From Arthrobacter sp. zg-Y769 (GTDB taxonomy: Bacteria; Actinomycetota; Actinomycetes; Actinomycetales; Micrococcaceae): a DNA stretch of 64,000 nt. Made by a program: the position numbers and the translations under genes. Under the pieces are notes generated by a model, which was not told the origin of the DNA, did not search any database, and saw only the letters and a list, made by a program, of their open reading frames with translations. Location of the stretch: the NCBI RefSeq assembly GCF_020907405.1, contig NZ_JAJJOE010000003.1, positions 1 through 64,000 of the forward strand, in the 5' to 3' direction. This document shows positions 1-9,267 of this stretch, piece by piece (position 1 is the first letter of the stretch; each line of letters begins with the position of its first letter).

Positions 1-26
1 GATATAACTTTGTGGTTCTCGGCTGC

Positions 27-65
27 GGGGGGGGGGGCCCCCCCCCCCCCCCGGGCCCCCCCCCC
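27..65. repeat. G/C homopolymer block between atpA and the expected atpG
   Basis: The sequence is eleven G, fifteen C, three G and ten C in a row, with nothing else. On the coding (minus) strand it lies just downstream of the atpA stop, where atpG would be expected. Runs this long and pure are unusual in a high-GC housekeeping operon. It may be an assembly or sequencing artefact near a contig edge. It could instead be a real G-run able to form a hairpin or G-quadruplex. Only 26 bases lie beyond it, so atpG itself cannot be judged. Confidence 0.6.
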
Positions 66-80
66 GCAACTCCCTAACCG

Positions 81-1718
81 CTAGCGCTTCTGCTTGACGA
101 TCTTTTCCTGGTCTACGGCTTCTTCGTCCAAGGCCGAGGTAGCTTCGTTTCCGGCTGCGACCATGCGGTCGTCACCTTCGCCGAAGAAACCCTGCTTGAA
201 GTTGGTGATGAGGTTCTTCATCTCATCAACCGTGGAATCCTCGAGCTTGTTCGTCTCGGCCAGGACGGTCATGACGGACGAGGAGCGGCGAACGTGTTCC
301 AGGAACTCGCTCTCGAAGCGGCGCACATCCTCAACGGGAACGTCATCGAGGTAGCCGTTGGTGCCCATCCAGATGGACACAACCTGGTCCTCCACCGGGT
401 ACGGCGCGTACTGGCCCTGCTTCAGCAGTTCCATGAGGCGTGCACCGCGGGTCAGCTGCTGGCGGGAAGCGGCGTCAAGGTCCGAGGCAAACATGGCGAA
501 TGCCTGCATGTCGCGGTACTGGGCCAGTTCCAGCTTCAACGTACCGGAGACCTTCTTCATGGCCTTCTGCTGTGCGGCACCACCGACGCGCGAGACGGAG
601 ATACCGACGTCGACGGCGGGGCGCTGGTTGGCGTTGAAGAGGTCCGACTGCAGGAAGATCTGGCCGTCGGTGATGGAGATGACGTTGGTCGGGATGTAGG
701 CCGAGACGTCGTTTGCCTTGGTTTCGATGATCGGCAGGCCGGTCATCGAGCCGGCACCGAGCTCGTCGGAGAGCTTGGCGCAGCGTTCCAGCAGGCGGGA
801 GTGCAAGTAGAAGACGTCGCCCGGGTAGGCTTCGCGTCCCGGCGGACGGCGCAGCAGCAGCGACACGGCACGGTAGGCTTCGGCCTGCTTCGACAGATCA
901 TCAAAGATGATCAGGACGTGCTTGCCGCCGTACATCCAGTGCTGGCCGATGGCCGAGCCGGCGTACGGTGCCAGGTACTTGAAGCCGGCGGGGTCGGATG
1001 CCGGGGAGGCCACGATGGTGGTGTACTCCATGGCGCCCTTGTCTTCCAGCGTCCGCTTGATTTCAGCGATCGTGGAAGCCTTCTGGCCGATGGCTACGTA
1101 GATGCAGCGAACCTGCTTCTGGACGTCACCGGAATCCCAGTTGGCCTTCTGGTTCAGGATGGTGTCAACGGCAATGGCGGTCTTACCCGTCTTGCGGTCA
1201 CCAATGATCAGCTGGCGCTGGCCGCGGCCGATCGGGATCATGGCGTCGATTGCCTTGAGGCCGGTCTGGAGCGGCTCGTGGACCGACTTGCGCTGGGTAA
1301 CGCCCGGTGCCTGGAGTTCCAGTGCACGGCGTGCCTCTGCGGCGATCGGGCCCATGTCATCCATGGGCTCGCCCAGCGGGTCGACTACGCGGCCCAGGAA
1401 GGCGTCGCCTACGGGTACGGACAGGACTTCACCTGTGCGGTGTACTTCCTGGCCTTCTTCGATACCGGCGAAATCGCCAAGTACAACGACACCGATTTCA
1501 CGGGTGTCAAGGTTCTGGGCGAGGCCCAGCGTGCCGTCCTCAAACCGAAGCAGCTCATTCGCCATAACGGAGGGCAGGCCCTCCACACGGGCAATGCCGT
1601 CGCTGGCGGTTGTTACGCGGCCAACTTCAACGCGCTCTGCGTTTCCGGGTTCGTAGGACGCCGCGAATTCATTCAACGCATTACGGACGTCGTCGGCGTT
1701 GATGGTCAATTCGGCCAT
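81..1718 (-). CDS. atpA: F0F1 ATP synthase subunit alpha
   Basis: This is the non-catalytic nucleotide-binding subunit of the F1 head, which alternates with beta subunits around gamma. The 545-residue product has the usual family length. The P-loop GDRKTGKT is at residues 173-180, and the beta-barrel, nucleotide-binding and C-terminal helical parts are all present. The start is placed at the ATG before [10 protein letters not shown]. The frame is open 22 codons further upstream, but that extension does not resemble the family, and an AGGAGAG ribosome-binding site lies about 12 bases before this ATG. The gene is the last complete member of the atp operon in the window; atpG, atpD and atpC should lie beyond position 1. 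Confidence 0.97.
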   Translation of the reverse strand: MAELTINADDVRNALNEFAASYEPGNAERVEVGRVTTASDGIARVEGLPSVMANELLRFEDGTLGLAQNLDTREIGVVVLGDFAGIEEGQEVHRTGEVLSVPVGDAFLGRVVDPLGEPMDDMGPIAAEARRALELQAPGVTQRKSVHEPLQTGLKAIDAMIPIGRGQRQLIIGDRKTGKTAIAVDTILNQKANWDSGDVQKQVRCIYVAIGQKASTIAEIKRTLEDKGAMEYTTIVASPASDPAGFKYLAPYAGSAIGQHWMYGGKHVLIIFDDLSKQAEAYRAVSLLLRRPPGREAYPGDVFYLHSRLLERCAKLSDELGAGSMTGLPIIETKANDVSAYIPTNVISITDGQIFLQSDLFNANQRPAVDVGISVSRVGGAAQQKAMKKVSGTLKLELAQYRDMQAFAMFASDLDAASRQQLTRGARLMELLKQGQYAPYPVEDQVVSIWMGTNGYLDDVPVEDVRRFESEFLEHVRRSSSVMTVLAETNKLEDSTVDEMKNLITNFKQGFFGEGDDRMVAAGNEATSALDEEAVDQEKIVKQKR

Positions 1719-1818
1719 CTGCAGTCCCTGCTCTCCTATGTTGTGATCATCGCTTAATAGCCGATGACCGTGATTGGTTCTCAAATGTTCTGAAGGCCGG
1801 TTAGGGCCGTCAAGGTGA

Positions 1819-2633
1819 CTAGACAGCGAGCTTTCGGCGAAGTTCAGTCAGGCGCGTCGTAACGGTGGAATCAACTACTTCATCCCCCACTGTGACACGA
1901 ATGCCGCCGAGAATCGCCGGGTCCACATTGACGTTGATCTTCAGCTCGCGGCCATACAGTCCGTTGAGAGAGGACTGCAGACGCTTTTGCTGTTCCTGCG
2001 TCAGCGGACGGCTGGACTGCACTTCTGCAATCCACCGCTGCTGGCGGCCGGCTACCAGTTCCGCGAAGCGGGCTACCAGTGCTGCGGGACGCAGACCGCG
2101 CGGGGCGGTTACTGCCTGCGTGACCAGCACCTTTGCTTCGGCTCCCATACCGGGCACGATTTTCTGTGCCAGTGTGGCCTTCGCCGAGGCGGAGGCCTGC
2201 GGTTCCTGCAGCGCACGCTGCACCTCGTGGTTGGCTGCAACGGCCTGGTTGAAACGGAACAAATCGTTTTCCAGGGCTTCAAGGCCGGCCAGGCCGGGAC
2301 CCTTGTTTTCCGCGACAGCGGAAACAACCGTTGCACCCAGGGTTTCCAGGGCATCGCCGAGGTCACGCGAAGTGCGCCACCGGGACTCAACCAGAGAAGC
2401 AACCAGCTGCTCGGCATCGGTCGAAACCTTGCCGCCGACCAGCTTGGAGACCAGGGCTGCCTTGGCCGAGGCTTCACGAGCCGGATCCGTCAGGGCACGC
2501 AGCAGGCCAGCATCGCTGTCCAGCAGGCCCAGAATTCCAAAGAGTTCCTCGGCCAGGGACAGGGTTGCGCCGGGAAGCTTGGCTTCCAGCTTCTCCTGCG
2601 CCGCGGCCAGCGACTCGCTCGATATACCTGCCA

Positions 2634-2634
<1 letters not shown>
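1819..2634 (-). CDS. atpH: F0F1 ATP synthase subunit delta
   Basis: Delta is the stalk subunit that links the F1 head to the b-subunit stator. The 271-residue product is of the long actinobacterial type (enteric delta is about 177 residues) and ends in the conserved region around [16 protein letters not shown]. Its ATG overlaps the atpF stop by one base (TAATG), which indicates translational coupling. A gap of about 100 bases separates it from atpA. The identification rests on C-terminal similarity and on its place between atpF and atpA. Confidence 0.95.
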
Positions 2635-3197
<563 letters not shown>

Positions 3198-3226
3198 CTA
3201 CTTGGTTAGGAAAATACGCGCTGAAG

Positions 3227-3448
3227 TTAGAGAACGAACGCGAAAACCAGACCAAGGATAGCCAGTGCTTCAGTCAGTGCCAGGCCCAGGAAGGCGATGG
3301 GCTGCAGGACGCGCTGGGCTTCCGGCTGGCGGGCAACGCCGTTGATGTAGGCCGCGAAGACCAGGCCAACGCCGATGGCGCCGCCGATAGCCGACAGGCC
3401 GTAGCCGACGAGGTTGATGTTGCCTTCGATATCCAAAACACCAGTCAT
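3227..3448 (-). CDS. atpE: F0F1 ATP synthase subunit c
   Basis: This is the proteolipid of the proton-driven c-ring. The 73-residue hairpin has two hydrophobic helices joined by the polar loop RQPEAQ (residues 40-45). The ion-carrying carboxylate is Glu60 in LALTEALAI. The first helix carries the small-residue [11 protein letters not shown] packing motif. No extra polar residues typical of a sodium site are obvious, so a proton-type ring is inferred. The gene lies between atpB and atpF. Confidence 0.97.
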   Translation of the reverse strand: MTGVLDIEGNINLVGYGLSAIGGAIGVGLVFAAYINGVARQPEAQRVLQPIAFLGLALTEALAILGLVFAFVL

Positions 3449-3521
3449 TTGGTTTTGTTCCTTTCAAGATGCCCGTTGGGCAGGTTGCATGGTTCAGGGG
3501 GTTCCCCGGGAGAGGGGAGGT

Positions 3522-4325
3522 TTAGTGTTCCTCGGCCAGGGAGCCTTGGATGTAGATCGCGGTCAGCAGGGTAAAGACGTAGGCCTGCAGGACCTGGATC
3601 AAAACTTCGAACAGGAACATGGCGACGCCGCCTACCAGGGTGAGCGCACCCAGCGGCTTCAACAGTCCTTCAGCCTCGAGCAGCAGGAACGCGGTTCCGC
3701 TGCCGGCAAGCATGATGATGAGGTGGCCCGACAGCATGGTCGCGAAGAGTCGCAGGCTGTGCGTGATCGGACGGACCAGGAAGGTGGAGATGATTTCGAT
3801 CAGTACCACGAGGGGCAGGATGGCCATCGGCACGCCGGACGGGACGGTGGCGAACTTGAAGTAACCCAGGCCGTGCTTCCGGATCCCGACGATAATCCAG
3901 GTGAAGTAGACAATCGCGGCCAGTGCATAGGCCGTGCCCACGTGGGACGTGGTCGGCAGCTGGGCCAGCGGGATGGTGCCCCACAGGTTGTTGATCAGGA
4001 TGAAGAAGAACAGCGCGAACAGCAGCGGAGTGAAGGACCGGAAGTCCTTTTCACCGATGATGTCCCGGCCGATCGAGTTGCGGACGAAGTTGTAGCTCCA
4101 TTCGCCCAGGAACTGCAGCCGGCCCGGGACCATCTGGCCCTTGCGGGCTGCGGCTACGAAGAACCACCCGATAAGGATGACGGAAAGGAGGATAAGCAGC
4201 ATCTGCTTTCCGAATCCTTCACCGCTTTCGGCGCCCCAGGGAAGGATCTCAGGGAGGTGCATGTCTTCGAGGGTAGGTGCGACGAATCCCTCGTCATTGG
4301 AGGCGGGAAGCGCAAGCGCGATCAA
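3522..4325 (-). CDS. atpB: F0F1 ATP synthase subunit a
   Basis: Subunit a forms the two proton half-channels next to the c-ring. The 267-residue polytopic protein contains the helix with the essential arginine (SLRLFATMLSGH) and a C-terminal helix rich in Gln/Tyr/Val (LIQVLQAYVFTLL). It is the first core F0 gene of the operon. It follows the small atpI/atpZ-like genes after an 85-base gap that probably holds its ribosome-binding site. Confidence 0.97.
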   Translation of the reverse strand: MIALALPASNDEGFVAPTLEDMHLPEILPWGAESGEGFGKQMLLILLSVILIGWFFVAAARKGQMVPGRLQFLGEWSYNFVRNSIGRDIIGEKDFRSFTPLLFALFFFILINNLWGTIPLAQLPTTSHVGTAYALAAIVYFTWIIVGIRKHGLGYFKFATVPSGVPMAILPLVVLIEIISTFLVRPITHSLRLFATMLSGHLIIMLAGSGTAFLLLEAEGLLKPLGALTLVGGVAMFLFEVLIQVLQAYVFTLLTAIYIQGSLAEEH

Positions 4326-4410
4326 CGCGTTTCCTCTCTGCTGTGTCCATCGTTGGGCATATCATTGGTGGGCACGCATGATGTGCGCCCATTAGTTCGG
4401 TTTTGTGAAA

Positions 4411-4686
4411 TCAATTCGATTTATCCGTATCCGGCTGTTTTCCGCCCGTGACGGGTCGGTTCGCACCCGAGGTGCGCCTGTGTGCGGAGGCCACATAGTA
4501 GCCACTGACCGCGCCCAGAACGATACCGGCCGGTAAAATCCAGCGAGTTCCCAGGAGACTATCCAGGCTCCACCCTATCAAACCCAGGGCGATGATTCCC
4601 GCAAGGACATACTGCAGCAGAGCGCGCCGCCTGGAGGGCGGTTCCTGGAAGGCCGCAGGGCCGGACGAGGGCCGATTCTTAGGCAT
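4411..4686 (-). CDS. AtpZ-like two-helix membrane protein
   Basis: This is a 91-residue protein with a charged N-terminus and two transmembrane segments (about residues 23-44 and 50-67). The Gly/Asp pattern LIGWSLDSLLGTRW followed by GIVLGAVSGYYVA matches the AtpZ/ATPase gene 1 family, whose members act with AtpI in c-ring assembly or ion supply. Its ATG overlaps the end of atpI by 8 bases and atpB follows, so it belongs to the operon. The family call comes from pattern recognition, so I give no symbol. Confidence 0.7.
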   Translation of the reverse strand: MPKNRPSSGPAAFQEPPSRRRALLQYVLAGIIALGLIGWSLDSLLGTRWILPAGIVLGAVSGYYVASAHRRTSGANRPVTGGKQPDTDKSN

Positions 4687-5161
4687 ATCCGCCTCCTTTT
4701 GAGCCTGCCTCGGCAGGGTCGCTGAAAATCAGGTGGCGGGTCCTCGAGAAGGCGCGTATTTCGGCAACCTGCCAAAGGACCACCGCGCCGACGGCGGTCA
4801 GGGCAAACCATTCCCGGTGCAGCCAATCAGGTGTTCCCAGCCCGAAAAGAATGACGGCGAACCCGACAACCTTAATGACATAGGTAACCATGAACATTCC
4901 GATCGCACCGGACGGATTGCGGCGCCCTACAAGGTGGCCGACTAACAGGCTGATTCCAAAGAATGCGGCTATCAGGAGCCAGCCCAGCAGCGAACTCGCC
5001 GCAGCACTGAGGCCCGCAGTGAGTCCCGCAGCAACCGCCGCCAGGACGGCTGCGGTACCGGTCACGGCAAGGGCCGTCCCGAGAATCCCAAGCCAGGGGG
5101 CCGTCGTTGGCCCCGAGGGGGTCAGGAACCCGCCGGGGCGGGGACCGTCTGCGGATCTCAT
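4679..5161 (-). CDS. atpI: ATP synthase protein I (AtpI-like)
   Basis: This 160-residue protein has four hydrophobic segments and lies at the head of the atp genes, where actinobacteria usually carry atpI. AtpI proteins help assemble the c-ring. The start is the ATG before RSADGPRPGG, with AAGGAAG about 11 bases upstream. An in-frame GTG 16 codons further upstream is possible but less convincing. The sequence itself is weakly conserved, so the name rests mainly on position, size and topology. Confidence 0.75.
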   Translation of the reverse strand: MRSADGPRPGGFLTPSGPTTAPWLGILGTALAVTGTAAVLAAVAAGLTAGLSAAASSLLGWLLIAAFFGISLLVGHLVGRRNPSGAIGMFMVTYVIKVVGFAVILFGLGTPDWLHREWFALTAVGAVVLWQVAEIRAFSRTRHLIFSDPAEAGSKGGGYA

Positions 5162-5285
5162 GGTGTGGCAGTCTTCCTTGCTGTTTTCATCGTGAGCCGG
5201 AGGCTTCACGAGGACGCGGGCTACCGCGACCCTTGAATTCTACAGTACATAGAAGATGCCCCCTGCAAGCCCTGGCCAAGCCTGG

Positions 5286-6281
5286 CTAGGCCACGGTGCG
5301 CCGGGCAAACAGGCGCGGCGAGGCGAGGTAGAAAGCCAGCACTGCAACGGCAAAGAGGACTCCCGCCGCCGTCGCTCCGGCTCCGGCACCGGCGGTCAGC
5401 AGACCTGTGACTCCGACGGCGAGGGTGCAGCCGGTGACAATCAGGGACACCTCAACGTGGCCCAGGCCGGTATCGGTCAGCCGCTGGTAGACGTGCTGGC
5501 GGTGTGCCGAGTACCACCGCTCGCCGCGACGCATACGCCGCAGCAGCGTGGTGAAGGTGTCGGCCAGATAGATCAGGATCGGGAACAGGAGGTATTCCAC
5601 GTAGACACCGGCCAGGAACGCGGCAACGGCAATACCGGCAATTGAGGACCCAAGCAGGTAGCTGCCCACATCCCCCAGGAAGACCTGTCCCCTGCCCAGG
5701 TTCCAGGGCAGGAAGGCGGCAAATGCCGCAGCGACCACCGCACCGGTAACCGTGAGCCAGACGTGGTCCGACAGCACGCCGCTGACGGAATACAGGGCAC
5801 CCACGACCAGTCCGTGCAGGCCGGAGATTCCGTTGATGCCGTCCATGAAGTTGGCGACATTGATGTACGCCGCTATTGCCAGGCCGCCCACGGGGACCCA
5901 CCACCAGCTCTGCTCCATGGTCCAGGCCAGGCCGGCGGTTCCGGCCAGGCCGATGGCCAGTTGCGTAGCTGCCCGTGTACGGACGGAGACTCCCCGCCAG
6001 TCCTCGATCCAGCCCAGCAGCGAGGCTGCACCGATCATGGCAACCAGGATGGCGAGCACGGAACGGTCAACGGCAACCAGTCCGGTCAGCAGCGCCAGCA
6101 GGAGACCGGCCAGAACGCCGGCTGCGGTCGTCACGCCCACCCCGCGGATGACCGCCCTGGTGTGCGAGGACCGCTCGTTGGGGATGTCCAGGACACCCAG
6201 CCGGCGCAGCAGCGGGATAAAGAGGAAGGGCAGCAGCAGGCTCGCCAGGAAGGCCGCGCCAACGCAGAGCGCCAGCAGCAT
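5286..6281 (-). CDS. WbpL/WecA-like polyprenyl-phosphate sugar-1-phosphate transferase
   Basis: This is a polytopic MraY/WecA-superfamily enzyme (331 residues) that would transfer a sugar-1-phosphate from a UDP-sugar to a polyprenyl phosphate and so start a surface glycan. Hallmarks are DIPNERSSHT after the first helix, NFMDGINGISG in the middle and FLGDVGSYLLG further on. The PNxRSSH pattern is more like WbpL/WbcO initiators of QuiNAc- or FucNAc-containing glycans than the longer Rfe usually found next to atpI. Its ATG overlaps the stop of the WbpM-like gene (TGATG), so the two are coupled. Pairing with a 4,6-dehydratase fits a deoxy-amino sugar as the first residue. Confidence 0.85.
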   Translation of the reverse strand: MLLALCVGAAFLASLLLPFLFIPLLRRLGVLDIPNERSSHTRAVIRGVGVTTAAGVLAGLLLALLTGLVAVDRSVLAILVAMIGAASLLGWIEDWRGVSVRTRAATQLAIGLAGTAGLAWTMEQSWWWVPVGGLAIAAYINVANFMDGINGISGLHGLVVGALYSVSGVLSDHVWLTVTGAVVAAAFAAFLPWNLGRGQVFLGDVGSYLLGSSIAGIAVAAFLAGVYVEYLLFPILIYLADTFTTLLRRMRRGERWYSAHRQHVYQRLTDTGLGHVEVSLIVTGCTLAVGVTGLLTAGAGAGATAAGVLFAVAVLAFYLASPRLFARRTVA

Positions 6282-8209
6282 CAGCCGGTCCGCCGTTCGC
6301 TATAGGGTTCCGGCTCATTCGCGGCGTCACCGGGGGCACCCGGACGGCGGGCACCGGGCATACGCACAATCTCACCGGCGTCTGTCGCTGCCCCGTCCGT
6401 CGGGACGCTGCCGGGTTCGATCCCGCAGCGCCGCAGCCAGTCGGTAAGGTCCAGCTCTTCGGGATCCAGCACGGCCACGGAGGCGTGGGAGATCTTCGGA
6501 TGCAGGGGGCGGGAATCCTCTTCTCCGGTGCCAACGAGGATCTCGTGCAGCTTTTCACCCTGGCGCAGTCCGGTGAAGACAATTTCGATGTCCTTGCCGG
6601 ACATCGCGATCATGCGGCGGGCGACGTCGAGGATCTTCACGGGCTCGCCCATGTCCAGGATCATCACCTCTCCCCCGCGGCCGATCGCACCGGCCTGGAT
6701 CACCAGCTGGCAGGCCTCGGGGATCGTCATGAAGAAGCGGGTGACCTCGGGGTCCGTCACAGTGACGGGCCCGCCCTGGCGGATCTGTTCGCTGAAGAGC
6801 GGAAGCATCGAACCCCGGCTGCCGATCACGTTGCCGAACCGCACGGAGACATACTGCTCTCCGGTGGCACGCGCCATCCAGGCGGTCAGCTTTTCCGCGA
6901 CGCGCTTGGAATGGCCGAGCACGGTGGTCGGGTTGGCGGCCTTGTCGGTGGAGATGTTCACGAAGTGGCGCACGTTCGCCTTGCGGGCCGCGGCCAGCAC
7001 ATTCGCGGTGCCGATGATATTGGTCTTCCACGCTTCCTGCGGGTACTGCTCCAACAGGGAAACATGCTTCAGCGCTGCGGCATGGAAAACGACGTCGGGG
7101 CGGCGTTCCCGGAAAATGCGCTCCAGCGCCTCCGGGTCGCGGATGTCGGCCAGCACGGTGTCCGGGCCGTCCAGCAGGCCGCGGCCGGTGATCGAGAGCT
7201 GGGTGAGCTGCAGGCCGGTCTCATCCCGGTCCACCATGATCAGCTCGCCGGGGTTGAAGGCGGTGATCTGGCGGCACAGTTCGGAGCCGATGGAGCCGCC
7301 GGCACCGGTGACAAGCACCTTCTTGCCGGACAGGTAGCCGGCCACCTCGTCAACGTGGATGTCCACCGGCCTGCGGCCGATGAGGTCTTCAACCGCTACG
7401 TCGCGGAAGTCGCCCAGGCCGGCGCCGTCACCCTTGGAGAGCATGTCCTTGAGCGGCGGAAGCACCAGCACGCGCAGGTCCAGGCCTTCGGCAAGGTCGG
7501 AAACCTCGCGCACCTGCTTCGCTTCCACATCGGCAATGGCGACGATCAGCACGGTAGCGCGGGTGCGGTGCACCAGTTCGGGGAGGTCCACGAGCTTGCC
7601 CAGGACCGGAACGGTAGCGAGCCTCAGGTGCTTCTTGGCCGGGTCATCGTCAACGAGGCCTACGGGGTAGTACGGAGATTCCGGGTCCTTCATCATCCGC
7701 GAGACCAGGGATCCGCCGAGGAAGCCGGCTCCGTACACGAGGGTGCGCTGGGCTTCCTCGCCCGGGCGCGCCTTGCTCTCCACGTACATCCGCTTGAGGT
7801 ACCGGATGGCCGCCATAAACAGGCAGGCAAAGGGGAAGGCGATCATGCCTGTGCTGCGCGGAATGTCGATCACGAGGCCGAAGAGGGCGCTGGCGAGGAC
7901 CAGGATGGCGGAGACAATCAGGGTCACCACGGCGAGCAGGCGCATTTCGTGGAAACTGCCGAAGCTGTAGCGTCCGCGGTACAGGGCGAACGAATAGCCA
8001 ACGATCAGCTGCGTCAGGACGGCCACGCCGCAGAAGACGGCGAGCCCCCCGGGGTTGATCTGCTCAACGGTCAGTTCATAGCGGAGCACCAGCGCAAGGC
8101 AGATGGACACGATCCAGGCCAGGGAGTCCAGCATGTACTGCGACCAGAGCCACAGGACGGGCTTTTCCTCCCGGGGAAGGTGACGGTTGTCCGTAGGTTT
8201 TTGCCTCAT
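6281..8209 (-). CDS. WbpM/CapD-like membrane NDP-sugar 4,6-dehydratase/epimerase
   Basis: The product is about 642 residues. Four N-terminal membrane helices (about residues 20-130) and a CoA-binding-like Rossmann domain precede a C-terminal SDR domain with the cofactor loop VTGAGGSIGSEL. The family converts UDP-GlcNAc to 4-keto-6-deoxy sugars for QuiNAc, FucNAc or bacillosamine. The usual catalytic Tyr/Met of the YxxxK-type motif is a Leu here (NPTTVLGHSK). The start is taken at an ATG; a TTG three codons upstream is also possible. The gene is divergent from the GT2 genes and coupled to the downstream WbpL-like gene. Confidence 0.87.
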   Translation of the reverse strand: MRQKPTDNRHLPREEKPVLWLWSQYMLDSLAWIVSICLALVLRYELTVEQINPGGLAVFCGVAVLTQLIVGYSFALYRGRYSFGSFHEMRLLAVVTLIVSAILVLASALFGLVIDIPRSTGMIAFPFACLFMAAIRYLKRMYVESKARPGEEAQRTLVYGAGFLGGSLVSRMMKDPESPYYPVGLVDDDPAKKHLRLATVPVLGKLVDLPELVHRTRATVLIVAIADVEAKQVREVSDLAEGLDLRVLVLPPLKDMLSKGDGAGLGDFRDVAVEDLIGRRPVDIHVDEVAGYLSGKKVLVTGAGGSIGSELCRQITAFNPGELIMVDRDETGLQLTQLSITGRGLLDGPDTVLADIRDPEALERIFRERRPDVVFHAAALKHVSLLEQYPQEAWKTNIIGTANVLAAARKANVRHFVNISTDKAANPTTVLGHSKRVAEKLTAWMARATGEQYVSVRFGNVIGSRGSMLPLFSEQIRQGGPVTVTDPEVTRFFMTIPEACQLVIQAGAIGRGGEVMILDMGEPVKILDVARRMIAMSGKDIEIVFTGLRQGEKLHEILVGTGEEDSRPLHPKISHASVAVLDPEELDLTDWLRRCGIEPGSVPTDGAATDAGEIVRMPGARRPGAPGDAANEPEPYSERRTG

Positions 8210-8366
8210 GGTCCTCAACGGGTAGGTACCCGGCTCTCTTCTCGGTAGTGCGAAGAACAGGTGGAAGAATCCGGTGTAATAGACTGGAATCTATTCAGCA
8301 TACTAACTGCATACCCACTCCGGTTTCGGTTTAAGCCGATCCCCCGGGTTGCCCGAAAGGACCATC
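8210..8366. promoter_or_regulatory. Divergent promoter region of the glycan block
   Basis: These 157 bases separate the WbpM-like gene (minus) from the first GT2 gene (plus) and must hold both promoters. An AT-richer island at 8275-8315 contains a 6-base inverted repeat, AATAGA-N6-TCTATT (8278-8295), a possible operator or -10 zone. A ribosome-binding site GAAAGGA (8355-8361) lies 5 bases before the TTG start of the GT2 gene. No promoter hexamers can be assigned with confidence. Confidence 0.4.
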
Positions 8367-9266
8367 TTGCCGGACTCCGTGGCCGTAGCAGCAGTGACCT
8401 TCGACCGTCCCGACGACGTCAAGACGCTCCTGGAGGCATTGGCCGCGCAGAGCGGCAACATCACGTCCGTGGCGCTCGTGGACTCCGGGAAGAACCCGGT
8501 TTCGGATATCGCTGAAAACTCATCGGCACCGGTGAACTACATCCGGTCCAACACCAACCTCGGCGGCGCAGGCGGATTCTCGCTGGCGATTCTATCCGCC
8601 CTGGCCTCAGGTGCCGAATGGATCTGGATCATGGACGACGACGCCCATCCCGAGGATCCCGAATGCGTTGCCACCCTGCTGGCCGCGGCGAAGGAACGCG
8701 GGCTCGACGTCGTCCTGCCGCTCGTGGTTGCCCCCGGAGCGCCGGACACGCTGTCCTTCCATTTCCGCCTGGACGGAAAGCTCACCCATGACCGCGCCGA
8801 AGTTGCTGCCCGCGGCTTCCTGCCCAATGTGGGCCACTTCTTCAACGGGGCCCTGATCCGCGCCGATGTGTTCTACCGCGTGGGCCTGCCGGACCTGCGG
8901 CTGTTCATCCGCGGCGACGAGACGGATTTCATGATCCGGCTGCGCAGGGCGGGCATTGAGTTCGGCACTGTGACCACGGTGGCCCTGACGCACCCGGCCG
9001 CCTGGGCCGAAGTGCAGCCCGTCCTCGGTGACCGGCTGCATGTCCTGGTCCCCGAGACGCCGTTCAAGCAGTTCTACTTCTACCGCAACCGCGGCTTCCT
9101 CACCCGCCGTTACGGACGGGTGAAGTCCTTCGTGGCTGACGCCGTCGGATACCCGGTCCACTTCGCTCGAACCCGCGATCCCCGCGGCTTCGCGAACTGG
9201 CTGCGCGCATACGCGGCCGGCCTGGGCGGGCGCCGCTTCGGACCGCCGTCGGACTTCGGGTTCTAA
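8367..9266 (+). CDS. GT2 glycosyltransferase, GlfT/rhamnosyl-type
   Basis: This 299-residue GT-A fold glycosyltransferase has the metal-binding stretch IWIMDDDAHPED and the motif NTNLGGAGGFS typical of galactofuranosyl- and rhamnosyl-transferase-like GT2 enzymes. It has no membrane helix. The start is taken at TTG 8367 because GAAAGGA lies 5 bases upstream; another TTG at 8349 has no such site. The second GT2 gene begins one base after its stop, so the two are cotranscribed. The donor sugar cannot be read from the sequence. Confidence 0.85.
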   Translation: MPDSVAVAAVTFDRPDDVKTLLEALAAQSGNITSVALVDSGKNPVSDIAENSSAPVNYIRSNTNLGGAGGFSLAILSALASGAEWIWIMDDDAHPEDPECVATLLAAAKERGLDVVLPLVVAPGAPDTLSFHFRLDGKLTHDRAEVAARGFLPNVGHFFNGALIRADVFYRVGLPDLRLFIRGDETDFMIRLRRAGIEFGTVTTVALTHPAAWAEVQPVLGDRLHVLVPETPFKQFYFYRNRGFLTRRYGRVKSFVADAVGYPVHFARTRDPRGFANWLRAYAAGLGGRRFGPPSDFGF

Positions 9267-9267
9267 C

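Noticed and set aside
294-1757. Long open frame antisense to atpA (487 codons)
   Set aside because: It mirrors the atpA coding sequence; the composition is typical of GC-rich antisense frames and no domain is recognisable.
4367-4402. Imperfect GC hairpin in the atpB leader as a riboswitch or terminator
   Set aside because: The stem has mismatches and lies within a short leader before an essential gene. I see no conserved fold.
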